NCBI GenBank assembly: GCA_036156195.1
Contig: JAYZUZ010000004.1
Location: 124,001-188,000 of the forward strand
DNA: 64,000 bases
Source of the DNA: Abyssibacter sp036156195
GTDB lineage: Bacteria; Pseudomonadota; Gammaproteobacteria; Nevskiales; OUC007
Direction: 5' to 3'
In this document: positions 33,462-42,223 of the stretch, one piece after another
How positions within the stretch are numbered: the first letter of the stretch is position 1
Layout: each line of letters begins with the position of its first letter
The notes under the pieces: model-generated
Seen by the model: the letters and a program-made list of their open reading frames with translations, nothing else
Database searches by the model: none
Told to the model about the DNA's origin: nothing
Program-made: the position numbers and the translations under genes

Positions 33462-34477
33462 GGCTGGTGGTCCTGTTCAATGAGTCGGCGGATGGGGGCG
33501 GGGACGCCTGGCAGATCGTCGGGTGCGTACCAGGCGGCATTGTCGCTGTCAGCGATCGAGAGCGAAACCGGCGCGTGGGCGGAGACTGGGCACAGTTCCC
33601 AGGTGAAATGGCTTAGCTCATGAATCAGCGGAGGGCCAGACTGTGGTGACTGTACGAGTGCGACGGGTGGGGTTTCGAGTTGATCGGTTTCTGGCAGTGA
33701 CCAGAGTCCTCCCCAGATACCGGTGGGTGGACGCCGGTGGAGCAGGTACTGGCCCAGGTCATTGCGGATCAACCAGACATGGGACCGGCGTCGCTGACGC
33801 CTCGCCTTGGGTTTGGGGGCAGGGATTTCGTCCGTGCGCTGATCGCGGCGTGCCACGCAGTCCTGGCGGACGGGGCAGGCATGGCAGGCGGGTTGATGTC
33901 GCCTGCAGAGCGTGGCGCCCAGGTCCATCGCCGCCTGGGTGTAATCCGCGAAGCGTGAGTCGGGCACACGTGCCTCGGCCAATGACCAGAGCTGGCGCGA
34001 GACTGCGCTGCGGCCCGGCCAGCCCTCGACGCCGGCATGACGGGCGAGCACACGTTTGACGTTGCCATCGAGGATGGCCGCCCGCTGATCGAACCCCATG
34101 GACAGGATGGCCCCTGCGGTGGATCGCCCGATGCCCGGCAACGACGACAGCGCATCGAGATCGGCGGGCAGGGCGCCCCCGTGCACGTCGCGGATAACGA
34201 CTGCAGCCTTGTACAGGTTGCGGCCTCGTGCGTAGTAGCCCAAGCCAGCCCAGAGTGCCAGCACTTCGTCCACTTCGGCTGCAGCCAATTGTTCGATGCT
34301 CGGGAAGCGACGCATGAACCGCTCAAAGTAGTCGATGACCACAGGCACTTGCGTCTGCTGCAGCATGATCTCCGAGATCCAGACCCGGTAGGGCGTTCGC
34401 GGTTGCTGCCAGGGCAGGTGTTTGCGGCCGTGCAGGTCGAACCAGGCCAGCAGTCGGTCAGCGAATGTCGGCAGCAA
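33458..34477 (-). CDS. mutY: A/G-specific adenine glycosylase MutY
   Basis: MutY removes adenine mispaired with 8-oxoguanine. The 339-aa protein shows catalytic Glu in WISEIMLQQTQV (about E36), the helix-hairpin-helix LPGIGRSTAGAILS with the Asp in AILDGNVKRVLARH, and the iron-sulfur ligands C-x6-C-x2-C-x5-C in the LCRRHQPACHACPVRQDC region. The C-terminal ~110 residues are the Nudix-like 8-oxoG recognition domain (GIWGGLWSLPE). The best start is a TTG at 34477, which lies 20 bases inside the end of the SRPBCC gene. Confidence 0.95.
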   Translation of the reverse strand: MLPTFADRLLAWFDLHGRKHLPWQQPRTPYRVWISEIMLQQTQVPVVIDYFERFMRRFPSIEQLAAAEVDEVLALWAGLGYYARGRNLYKAAVVIRDVHGGALPADLDALSSLPGIGRSTAGAILSMGFDQRAAILDGNVKRVLARHAGVEGWPGRSAVSRQLWSLAEARVPDSRFADYTQAAMDLGATLCRRHQPACHACPVRQDCVARRDQRTDEIPAPKPKARRQRRRSHVWLIRNDLGQYLLHRRPPTGIWGGLWSLPETDQLETPPVALVQSPQSGPPLIHELSHFTWELCPVSAHAPVSLSIADSDNAAWYAPDDLPGVPAPIRRLIEQDHQP

Positions 34478-35066
34478 GGCGCTCGATTCCTTCGGAAGTT
34501 TGCAGGGCTTCTTGCGTCAGTTTGCGGCTGATGACCCATGGGCCGATGACGGGCGGAACCCAGAAGTCGGGTTCCAGCTCGGCGTTGAATGAGAGACAGG
34601 TGCGCTCATCACAGGGCCAGATGCTCCAGTCGGCTTCGCCGTGGCGCAGATTGCTTTCCTCGGGACGGACGCGGGCACGGAGCGTGCCGCCGTTCGCGCT
34701 GGGAGATAACTGCATATCCTGCACTTGTTCCAGGGTTTTGCAGAACCACAACACGCAGACGCGAACGTCAGTTTCCAGCACGGCCTGCTGGGCCGACGGC
34801 TGGCTACGTACGGTGACTCGCTGGACTGCCGGGTTGATCGCGGGCAGGTTCTCGAAACGTGTGAGCACGGCATACGCGGCGACGGGGTCCGCCTCTAACT
34901 GCACCGTGATCGACACACTGTGGCGATCTCCGCTGTGCTCGACGCTCAGCGCTTGGACATCGGCCGCAGTCGCTTGAGCTGCAAGAATCCCGCTAGCCGC
35001 CCCCGCCAGATGATTGATCAGTCTCTTGTTCAGTTTTCTGGTCCGATTCGCGTCTGAGGAAGTCAC
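34458..35066 (-). CDS. SRPBCC (polyketide cyclase-like) exported protein
   Basis: I place the start at GTG 35066, inside the 3' end of the asmA gene (74-base overlap), giving ~202 aa; no ATG is available in frame. The N-terminus has Lys/Arg residues followed by LAGAASGILAAQATA, a likely signal peptide. The rest fits a START/SRPBCC lipid-binding fold: SITVQLEADPVAAYAVLTRFENLPAINPAVQ near the start and EADWSIWPCDERTCLSFNAELEP further on. Proteins of this type bind hydrophobic ligands; sitting between asmA and mutY it may serve envelope lipid handling, which is inference. Confidence 0.65.
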   Translation of the reverse strand: MTSSDANRTRKLNKRLINHLAGAASGILAAQATAADVQALSVEHSGDRHSVSITVQLEADPVAAYAVLTRFENLPAINPAVQRVTVRSQPSAQQAVLETDVRVCVLWFCKTLEQVQDMQLSPSANGGTLRARVRPEESNLRHGEADWSIWPCDERTCLSFNAELEPDFWVPPVIGPWVISRKLTQEALQTSEGIERLAADIR

Positions 35067-37221
35067 CCAGCTTGTCGCGCAGTTTCTCACGGGCGCGATC
35101 CTTCTCGGCCTCGACTTTCTCTTCCAGGCGGGCCTTTTCTTCTTCGGCTTTCTCGCGTAGTTCGGCCTTTTCTGCTTCCAGGCGCTGATTCGCCTCTGCC
35201 TTGAGTAGGCCTTTGATGTCCACGCCAACCTTCGGACGGGTCACGGGGCCGGTGACTGTGACAGGAATGGTCTTGCCAACAAGCGCCCCGAGTCGAGAGC
35301 CGCCAGGCGCAGAGGTGAGCACAGGACTCAGCGCGTAGTCCAGTTCCATCGACACCAGGTTGACCGACCCGATAGCGCTGAGTTTGAAGTTGTCAGCGCC
35401 GGCACTGAAGTCTGTGGTCTTCGCCACACCGTTGTTCAGGGTCATCGTGCCGCCAAAGCGATTAAAGCGCGTTTGTCCGCCCGCCTCGGCTTCGGCCTGT
35501 TCGCCACGCAGTTTCGATTCGGCCACCGTGAGGACGCGGCTGATGTCAATGCCCTTGATGGCGCCGTCTGCCAAACCGAATTTAAGCGTGCCGCTGAGGT
35601 GGCGTCGCAAATCACCCACCGTCCGGCCCTGGCTGGTCAGGTCGTAGGTGACAAGCCCCTTGCCCTGCAGCCAATCCTTGTCGACAAGGTCTTGCAACAG
35701 GCTGCCGAATAGCAACTCATCCAGCGAGCCCTGGAAGCGGTAGGTTGGTGTCTGCCCGCCGGCGCCTGCAAGGCGATTCTCAATGCTGACATTCCCGTGA
35801 TAAGCCTTGGCAGTGAGCGATTGCTGGAGTGGTTGTCCGGGCTTGCCCTGCACGACCAGGGTGGCATCGTTGAATTGCAGGCCAGATGCCTGCAGGTCGG
35901 CGATGGCAAAACGACCGTCGACGTTGAGTGACTCCAGGACGTCCAGTGGTAACTCAATAGCGTCGATATCACCGCCGGCGGTCTGTTCGCCGCTCGCGGG
36001 TTCCGGTGATTCGGCCGGCGGCGGCAGGTAGCGGTCCAGGTTGATGCGGTCCACGTCGAGGTTGAATCGGAGCGCTTGGCTTTCGAAGTCACGAACGGCT
36101 GCCGTGCCCGTTAAGGTCGTGTCGTCCAGTGTGACCTTGAGCTGGCGGATTTCTGCAGATGCGGCGCTGGCCGCAAACCGCATGTCAAGGCTGGCGGCCT
36201 GGAGCACTGAGGCATCTTCGGTCTCAGGCAGTTCGATGGCGAGTGCTCGCAGCAGGCTACGAGGATTGAATCGGTCCGCTGCCAAGTGACCCGTGACATG
36301 TGCCTCATCGCCGTTCAAGTTGCTGGCGTCGGCTGTGCCTTTAAGGGTCACGCCGGCTGCTTGCAGTGACAGATCCGCCAACTTGGCGACGCCGGCGGTC
36401 TGATCAAAATGCGCGCTGGTGGCCAATGTGAACTGCTGCCTTCCGCCCGGAACAGAAGCACCTTCGGCGGTGCCTTCCAGGCGCAGATTGTCGACGGCAA
36501 ACTGCCCGGCGGCGGTGTCGGTGACCAGCTTGGTCACCAGGTCAATCGTCAGCGTCGTCGCTGGCTCGGATAAGGTGACCACAAAATGGCTGGACATCGG
36601 AATCGGATTATTCGCCGAAGGGGAGATGCGACCCGTCGAGAGGCTGAAATCCTTCAGCGCAACCTGCTGGCCGGTGGTTTCATCGCGCCAGGTGACTGCG
36701 GCGTCACCAATCTCAACCGCTTCCACCGCCAGGTTGGTGATCTCGAATCCGGTTTCGGTTGACGGTGGCAGGTCGGTCGGTTCGGTCTGGGGTTGCGATT
36801 CCTCGGATTCCTTCGACGCCTCAAGCAGGTCGTCCCAGTTGGTTTGCCCGGACGCATTGCGGGCAAGATTGAGTCGCATGCCATCCAGCCGGACCGTGCC
36901 GATCTGGATCTGCTTGTCCAGCAAGGGCAGCAAGCGAATGCTGACGCCAAAGTAACCAATCTCTGCAAACGCCTCTGGGCCGAATCCCTCGGCATTGCCC
37001 AGGGCGACATCGTGGGTTTCAACACCCAGCCACGGGAAAATAGACAGGCTTAACGGGCCTCGCATGGCCAGGTCCCGACCGGTTTGTTCTTCGACGATTG
37101 TCTCGATTTCGCTGCGGTAGTCGTTGGGGTCAAAGGTGGCGATGAGCCCAACGGCTGCGACCACCACCAGCGTAATCAACAAGCCGAGGATGACGAGGAC
37201 AATCTTCAACGGTTTGGCCAT
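34993..37221 (-). CDS. AsmA-family envelope protein
   Basis: The protein is 742 aa. A single N-terminal membrane anchor (KIVLVILGLLITLVVVAAVGL) is followed by the AsmA start FDPNDYRSEIETIVEEQTGRDLAMRGPLSLSIFPWLGVE and, after a long beta-rich body, the conserved AsmA C-terminal region (SGTLKFGLADGAIKGIDISRVL; MELDYALSPVLTS). The tail (about 680-742) is an unusual highly charged coiled coil rich in EKA/EEKA repeats ending in Gly. AsmA proteins are VPS13-like bridges implicated in moving phospholipid to the outer membrane. Starts at ATG 37221. Confidence 0.88.
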   Translation of the reverse strand: MAKPLKIVLVILGLLITLVVVAAVGLIATFDPNDYRSEIETIVEEQTGRDLAMRGPLSLSIFPWLGVETHDVALGNAEGFGPEAFAEIGYFGVSIRLLPLLDKQIQIGTVRLDGMRLNLARNASGQTNWDDLLEASKESEESQPQTEPTDLPPSTETGFEITNLAVEAVEIGDAAVTWRDETTGQQVALKDFSLSTGRISPSANNPIPMSSHFVVTLSEPATTLTIDLVTKLVTDTAAGQFAVDNLRLEGTAEGASVPGGRQQFTLATSAHFDQTAGVAKLADLSLQAAGVTLKGTADASNLNGDEAHVTGHLAADRFNPRSLLRALAIELPETEDASVLQAASLDMRFAASAASAEIRQLKVTLDDTTLTGTAAVRDFESQALRFNLDVDRINLDRYLPPPAESPEPASGEQTAGGDIDAIELPLDVLESLNVDGRFAIADLQASGLQFNDATLVVQGKPGQPLQQSLTAKAYHGNVSIENRLAGAGGQTPTYRFQGSLDELLFGSLLQDLVDKDWLQGKGLVTYDLTSQGRTVGDLRRHLSGTLKFGLADGAIKGIDISRVLTVAESKLRGEQAEAEAGGQTRFNRFGGTMTLNNGVAKTTDFSAGADNFKLSAIGSVNLVSMELDYALSPVLTSAPGGSRLGALVGKTIPVTVTGPVTRPKVGVDIKGLLKAEANQRLEAEKAELREKAEEEKARLEEKVEAEKDRAREKLRDKLGDFLRRESDQKTEQETDQSSGGGG

Positions 37222-37345
37222 GCAACTTCCCTGTGCGAAACGTCATGTGGGCGCGCGCGCCCCGGTGGTTGGAGGGTATCAGCGCACGAGAGTTCCGGTG
37301 TGGCAGCGCGCCGGAATTTCCCGCGTAGGGCGATACGTGCGGCGC

Positions 37346-37376
37346 TTGACGCAGCGCCCTGACTCGGGCCAACTAC
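37346..37376 (+). promoter_or_regulatory. possible promoter of tRNA-Gly
   Basis: TTGACG at 37346-37351 is a good -35; the -10 is weak (around CCAACT/AACTAC at 37369-37376), followed by a GC-rich discriminator, as in stringently controlled stable-RNA promoters. The -10 choice is uncertain. Confidence 0.35.
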
Positions 37377-37409
37377 GCGCCTCACCCCCTGTGGGGCGTG
37401 TGTCGCGAC

Positions 37410-37483
37410 GCGGGTGTAGTTCAATGGTAGAACGGCAGCTTCCCAAGCTGCATACGTGGGTTCGATTCCCATCACCCGCTCCA
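37410..37483 (+). tRNA. tRNA-Gly (CCC)
   Basis: The 74-nt gene includes an encoded CCA. Acceptor GCGGGTG/CACCCGC pairs perfectly, the anticodon stem is GCAGC/GCTGC around loop TTCCCAA (anticodon CCC), and the T-loop is TTCGATT. A lipoprotein gene starts 27 bases downstream, so the two may be co-transcribed. Confidence 0.95.
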
Positions 37484-37510
37484 CTTCCTCGCTTGTTCGC
37501 TGCTTGGCCC

Positions 37511-38047
37511 ATGTTCAATCCTGTCCTCATCGGACGTCTGGCCACCGTTGTTTCTGCGTTTTGGCTGGTTGCCTGTGGGCAGCAGGCGCAGCGTTTGGAT
37601 CACATGTCGGAACTGATGATGCCAGCGGCCGCGTTCGCCGGGGTGTCCCATGTCGAGGTGTACGGCAGCTCTGATGACCTTGCCGGAGAGACCGGTAGCG
37701 AGGCTGTCGGCGACGCGCTCAAGCGGATGCGTTTGGCCGGTTCGGCGCAGTACCGCTACGAAGCCATTGACCCCGCAGGGACAACCTTCCGCGTCAAGGT
37801 GGACTTGTTCGACAGTGAGGCGCAGGCCGAAGCAGCCTTCCGGGGGCGGCATCTTCCCGAGGCTCTGGCGATGACCGAGCCGCTGGCGCTGGGGGATGAC
37901 GGTTTTATCGTCGAGGCCATCTACGCAGGTGTGCGCACTGGCCGTGTTGCCGTGGAGATACGTGCGGTTCCACCCGACAGCCGGCTACGTGCCTTTACAC
38001 GTGCGTACGCAACGTTTCTGAGCGGCATCGAGGCTGGGGAACGCTAG
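37511..38047 (+). CDS. small lipoprotein of unknown function
   Basis: ATG 37511 gives 178 aa; longer in-frame versions would run back through the tRNA-Gly gene and are rejected. The N-terminus ends in a lipobox-like LVACGQQ (Cys about residue 22), so export and lipidation are likely. The rest includes YRYEAIDPAGTTFRVKVDLFDSEAQAEAAFRGRHLPEA and VRTGRVAVEIRAVPP, which suggests a compact alpha/beta domain; I do not recognise a family. No clear ribosome site is seen before the ATG, and the gene sits directly after tRNA-Gly. Confidence 0.65.
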   Translation: MFNPVLIGRLATVVSAFWLVACGQQAQRLDHMSELMMPAAAFAGVSHVEVYGSSDDLAGETGSEAVGDALKRMRLAGSAQYRYEAIDPAGTTFRVKVDLFDSEAQAEAAFRGRHLPEALAMTEPLALGDDGFIVEAIYAGVRTGRVAVEIRAVPPDSRLRAFTRAYATFLSGIEAGER

Positions 38048-38144
38048 CGTTCTCCGCGTTCGGGGAATATAGTCCCAAGTTAACGTTGAACCTGCGGCAG
38101 TGCGCTTGGCCCGCACGCTTGCCCGCATCACTCTGGGGAACTCC

Positions 38145-40946
38145 ATGAAACTGACCGACTTCCGGCGCCTGTTGGCTTGCGCCGCTCTCTTGCTATCGGG
38201 TCCTGCGCTGGCATCCGAGCCTCCCTCGCATGATGTCACCGTGCCATCGGTGCCGGGCGATATCGTGACGCTGGAGTGGACGGGTGTGGTGCCTGCCGGT
38301 GCGTCGGGTGCGGCGACCAACTCCTGCATCGTCGGAAGCACTGCGGTCGAGGATGGCCACATCGTCAACCTGACCGTACCCGAAGGACTGTATGACTCGG
38401 TTGGGGTGACGGCCAACTTCACGATCGCCTGGGAAGAGGCCGGTTCGGATCTGGTCTTGACCGTGAACTACGAGGGGGCGGAGGCCGCGTCCAGCGATGG
38501 TGGCACGCCGTCGGAAACCGTGGTCTTGAATAACCCGGCGCAAGGCGAGTTCGATGCGCGCGGATGCTCTTTCGCCGCAGTGGTGGACACGCCTTACACC
38601 GGTACGCTCACATTGACAGCCGTGCCCTTGGGCGGTGGTGTGGGGAGTTCGCCAGTTGCAGGCACAGGGGACGCCGCTGGTCTGGCGCCACGTTTTCAGG
38701 GCTATGCGCCGGACTATCCGAAGCTGGGATTCGGGATGTTTGGTGGCGAGGCGACCATGGACGTCAACGTCAACACGGGCAGCCTGTTCTACATCGGCTT
38801 CCTCGAGACGCTGCGGTTGAAACTGGATGAGAGCACCTCACCGGCCGGCGAAACCTGGGAGAACAAGAGCGGCACGCTGAACAGCAAGACCACGTCGGAC
38901 CCGATTCTGGTGGCGGATCGCGACACCGGTCGTGTGTTTGCACAGCAGTTGATTGTCGGCGAGGGGAACAGCCTGTCCGAGTTCTCGGACGACGATGGCG
39001 AAACCTGGACTCCGGGCGGCGGCGGCGGCATTCGCTCCGGTGCGGATCACCAATCCTTGGGCGTGGGCCCGTATCCAGCCGATACGGCCATCCCCCATCC
39101 GCTGTATCCGAACGCGGTGTACTACTGCTCCCAGGATATTGCTCTGGTGTTTTGCTCGCGGTCGGATGACGGTGGGCTGACATTCGGGCCGGGCGTGCCG
39201 ATCTACACCTTGGCCGAGTGCCAGGGGCTGCACGGCCACGTCAAGATTGCCCCTAATGGCATCGTCTATCTTCCTGTCGCGGGTTGCCCGTCTCCGATTG
39301 TGGATTCGGCGAACTCCGTGCCGGCTGTGGTGGTTTCCGGAGATGCAGGTGTGACCTGGGAGATTCGCCCGATTACGACGGCCGAGGTCGGGTCCGGTGG
39401 GCATGGTTCGGATCCGTCAGTCGCTATCGCCGACGACAACACGGTTTACTACACCTACATGGACGCACGGAACGGCGAGCCGCATATCGTGCGTTCGCTG
39501 GACAATGGCGTTACCTGGGAGCGTGATGTCAATCTGGGAGCGCTCGCTGGGATCACCGCAGCGGAGTTCCCGGCCACAGTGGCTGGTGACGGCGACCGTG
39601 CGGCGGTTGCCTTCTTCGGCACGACCTTCACCGGCGACGGCGATCCGAACGGTGAAGCGTTTCCTGGATCCTGGCATTTGTACAACGCCTCCACCTTCGA
39701 TGGTGGTCAGACTTACCATGTCGTGAACGTGACACCGAATGATCCGGTGCAGCGTGGTGGGCTGTGCAGCGGTGGCTTCTGCCGCAACTTGCTGGATTTC
39801 TTCGATTCGGTGATCGACCCGGAGGGTCGCATCCTGATTTCGTACGAGGACGGCTGCATCGGCGGTTGCCCCAATGGTTCGCATCCGACGTTCTCCGACC
39901 AGGCGGTCATCGCACGGCAGGAGGGTGGGCCGCGTATGTACGCTGCCTTTGATCCCGTGGAGCCAGCCGCGCCGCGTGCACCCCGTGTGGAGGGTTACCG
40001 GAACGAAGTGTTTGCCTTCATCGAGTGGCCAGCGCCGGACAATGGCGGGGCTGAGATCACCGGTTATACGATTTACCGTGGTACCGAGTCTGGCAATCTC
40101 GCAGTGCTGGCGACGACTGACAAGCAGCGTAGTTTTGTGGACGAAGGGCTGGATGCGGACACGACGTATTACTACGCGGTGGAGGCCACCAATGCCCAAG
40201 GTGATAGCGGCCTTGGCAATGAGTTGGCGCTGGACATGGGCACCGGTGCCATCGACCAGCAGGCGGGTTGCGCGCTGCCGGGTATCCAGATGGCCATCGA
40301 CCGTACGCTGGAGCCCGAGGCTCAGCCGCCGCAACGGGACTTGACCGGGGTGTTCGTTGCCGAACCCGAGGCATTGCCGGGTACGCTGGCGTTCAATCTG
40401 CCCACCGTGGCTGCCGTGCCGCCAGAGCAGGGCGGAGACCGCTTCTACGTGTACTTCGACGTGGCGCCGGGGGGCGAGCGCTTTGAGCTGCGGGCAGTCG
40501 GCGATGGCCTCGGTGGCGTGGCCTCCGGAGTGTTCCGCCAGATTCCCGACCCCACGACCGGTAATCTCGATGGCGTGGAGCAGATCGGCGAGCTGACCGG
40601 CGACAGTGCGTTCAACACAGACGGTTCGGTGACCATGGTTGTCGATAAGGCGTTGTTGGGCGTTGAGCAGGGCGACACGCTGTTGCAAATCTACGCATCG
40701 ACGCTACCGGGTGCAGCGGGCTCGAACATCCTGACCGAAGAGGCGGGCTACTTCGATTACACTTTGGTGGGCAACGATTACTGCTCACGTGGCGGGTTGC
40801 CGGTGCCACCCGTCACGGTGACGCCGGTTGATCCAGGCACGCCATCCGGCGGGGACCCTGCGGCCCCGACGGGCAGCGGAGGAGCGTTCGGGCTGTGGAT
40901 GCTCGTGGCGCTCGGAGCCCTGGGGCTGCGCAGGCGCAGGGTCTGA
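38145..40946 (+). CDS. large secreted BNR/FN3 protein with GlyGly-CTERM-like tail
   Basis: ATG 38145 gives 933 aa; a longer start at 38100 would precede the signal peptide. The signal peptide ends near GPALAS. The middle (about 230-610) has sialidase/BNR-like strands with Asp-box-type motifs: SDDDGETWTPGG, SDDGGLTFGPG, SGDAGVTWEI and SLDNGVTWERD. A fibronectin-III domain lies at about 640-720 (FAFIEWPAPDNGGAEITGYTIYRG). The C-terminus is GSGGAFGLWMLVALGALGLRRRR: Gly-rich, then hydrophobic, then Arg-rich, which fits the GlyGly-CTERM sorting signal handled by rhombosortase and type II secretion. Sialidase catalytic residues are not evident, so the binding or enzyme role is open. Confidence 0.75.
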   Translation: MKLTDFRRLLACAALLLSGPALASEPPSHDVTVPSVPGDIVTLEWTGVVPAGASGAATNSCIVGSTAVEDGHIVNLTVPEGLYDSVGVTANFTIAWEEAGSDLVLTVNYEGAEAASSDGGTPSETVVLNNPAQGEFDARGCSFAAVVDTPYTGTLTLTAVPLGGGVGSSPVAGTGDAAGLAPRFQGYAPDYPKLGFGMFGGEATMDVNVNTGSLFYIGFLETLRLKLDESTSPAGETWENKSGTLNSKTTSDPILVADRDTGRVFAQQLIVGEGNSLSEFSDDDGETWTPGGGGGIRSGADHQSLGVGPYPADTAIPHPLYPNAVYYCSQDIALVFCSRSDDGGLTFGPGVPIYTLAECQGLHGHVKIAPNGIVYLPVAGCPSPIVDSANSVPAVVVSGDAGVTWEIRPITTAEVGSGGHGSDPSVAIADDNTVYYTYMDARNGEPHIVRSLDNGVTWERDVNLGALAGITAAEFPATVAGDGDRAAVAFFGTTFTGDGDPNGEAFPGSWHLYNASTFDGGQTYHVVNVTPNDPVQRGGLCSGGFCRNLLDFFDSVIDPEGRILISYEDGCIGGCPNGSHPTFSDQAVIARQEGGPRMYAAFDPVEPAAPRAPRVEGYRNEVFAFIEWPAPDNGGAEITGYTIYRGTESGNLAVLATTDKQRSFVDEGLDADTTYYYAVEATNAQGDSGLGNELALDMGTGAIDQQAGCALPGIQMAIDRTLEPEAQPPQRDLTGVFVAEPEALPGTLAFNLPTVAAVPPEQGGDRFYVYFDVAPGGERFELRAVGDGLGGVASGVFRQIPDPTTGNLDGVEQIGELTGDSAFNTDGSVTMVVDKALLGVEQGDTLLQIYASTLPGAAGSNILTEEAGYFDYTLVGNDYCSRGGLPVPPVTVTPVDPGTPSGGDPAAPTGSGGAFGLWMLVALGALGLRRRRV

Positions 40947-40961
40947 GCATTGACGATGTCT

Positions 40962-40995
40962 AAGAAAAAGGCCGCGAATTAGCGGCCTTTTTCTT
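40962..40995. terminator. bidirectional intrinsic terminator
   Basis: A 14-bp perfect stem (40962-40975 with 40982-40995) has its A-rich and T-rich outer ends flanking a GGCCGC/GCGGCC core and a 6-base loop. It works in both directions and sits between the convergent BNR/FN3 gene and the esterase gene. Confidence 0.9.
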
Positions 40996-41011
40996 GGGTG
41001 CCTTGCTCGTG

Positions 41012-42088
41012 CTAGGGCAGGGAAGCGAAGAATGCCCAGGCTTCGCGGGCGCCCTCTACGTCTCGGTTCTGTCGGCCAAAAACTGGAATAAATACGGACG
41101 CCGTCGCGAAGTCGTGATCCTGGCTGGGGATGTAGTGTCCCCCACCGTTGACCTGGTACCAGAGCACAGGAGCGGAATCAGCCCCGCCTTCGTAACGCAT
41201 GCGCGTAATCGTGCTGCCGTCGTCGGGGTTGGTGTCCGGCAGATCGCCCGCTTCGACCGGTGTGGGTGACGCCCCATTGGCCTGAATCCAGTATTCGACC
41301 GTTTCGGCGGTCCCGGTTTGCGGCGTGATTGCGCCAGACAGTTGGCTGGCAATGAGGACCGGGTCCATGGTGCCATTGACGATCATCGTCGGGACAGGCT
41401 GTTCTGGAGAGCCGCACTCAGCGCCCACTTCCAGCGTGGCAGAGAAGGCTGCGATTCCGGCAATCCGTGTCGAGAGTTCGATTGCGACACGGTAGGAAAA
41501 TTTGCCGCCGTTGGATCCGCCGGTGGTGTAGATGCGCTGGCTGTCGATGCCGGCAGCCACCAGTGCATCCAAAATGGCTTCGACGAACGCAATGTCATCA
41601 CTCTGCCCCGAGATCGGCGATGACCCGCAGTTGTTCCAAGTCTGAATGTCGCCGTCTGCCGAGCCCGTGACAAGATTCGAACCGTTCGGAGCGACCAGTA
41701 CAACACCTTCTTCTTCGGCGATCTCCAGCCACTCCTGGTTGGCGCCGCCGGTGTCGCTAAACGGCGTGTCGGAATTCTGCGTGGTGCCATGGAAGACGAT
41801 AACTGCTGGCAGCCCGGTCAGCTTGCGTGCCTTGTTGTCGGCGGAGCTGGGCGCGTAGATGACAAACGAGCGCTCCTCGCCATCGACCGTCACTGTCTTA
41901 GCGGTAGGGGTGCCGGGTTCCACTTCTCCGATCGGATCGGTCGGGTCACCTGGATTGCCGGGGTCCCCGGGGTCGCCGGCGATCGGGTCGGTGCCGCTCC
42001 CGCCACTGCTGCAGGCAGCGATGAGCAGGGCAGTTAGAAGTGCGAAAACAAGGCCAAATGGCCCGGAGCGGTCGGTCGGCGTGTGCAT
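41012..42088 (-). CDS. secreted PHB-depolymerase/feruloyl-esterase-like lipoprotein
   Basis: This 358-aa protein has a lipobox LLIAACSS (Cys about 26). A low-complexity linker of GDPGDPGNPGDPTD repeats follows, then an alpha/beta hydrolase of the LpqC/CE1 (polyhydroxybutyrate depolymerase-like) type: LPAVIVFHGTTQNSD, DIAFVEAILDALVAAGIDSQRIYTTGGSNGG with the nucleophile Ser in GGSNGG, and the His in NGGGHYIPSQDHDF. It is probably anchored to the outer membrane and acts on polymeric or bulky esters outside the cytoplasm. The substrate is not deducible. It is convergent with the BNR/FN3 gene. Confidence 0.85.
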   Translation of the reverse strand: MHTPTDRSGPFGLVFALLTALLIAACSSGGSGTDPIAGDPGDPGNPGDPTDPIGEVEPGTPTAKTVTVDGEERSFVIYAPSSADNKARKLTGLPAVIVFHGTTQNSDTPFSDTGGANQEWLEIAEEEGVVLVAPNGSNLVTGSADGDIQTWNNCGSSPISGQSDDIAFVEAILDALVAAGIDSQRIYTTGGSNGGKFSYRVAIELSTRIAGIAAFSATLEVGAECGSPEQPVPTMIVNGTMDPVLIASQLSGAITPQTGTAETVEYWIQANGASPTPVEAGDLPDTNPDDGSTITRMRYEGGADSAPVLWYQVNGGGHYIPSQDHDFATASVFIPVFGRQNRDVEGAREAWAFFASLP

Positions 42089-42223
42089 TGGGACTCCCCC
42101 CAGCGTTGGTGCGGCGCGCTGATATGCGCCGGGTCATTGCACCACTGAGGGGCCCGCCTGAACCACGGCGGACCGCATGCACGGCCATGTGGGATATCGC
42201 CGTGAAGCGCCGTCAGTCTTGTC

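Noticed and set aside
39417..40688. 423-codon minus-strand open frame
   Set aside because: It is opposite the well-supported BNR/FN3 gene and shows no protein features of its own.
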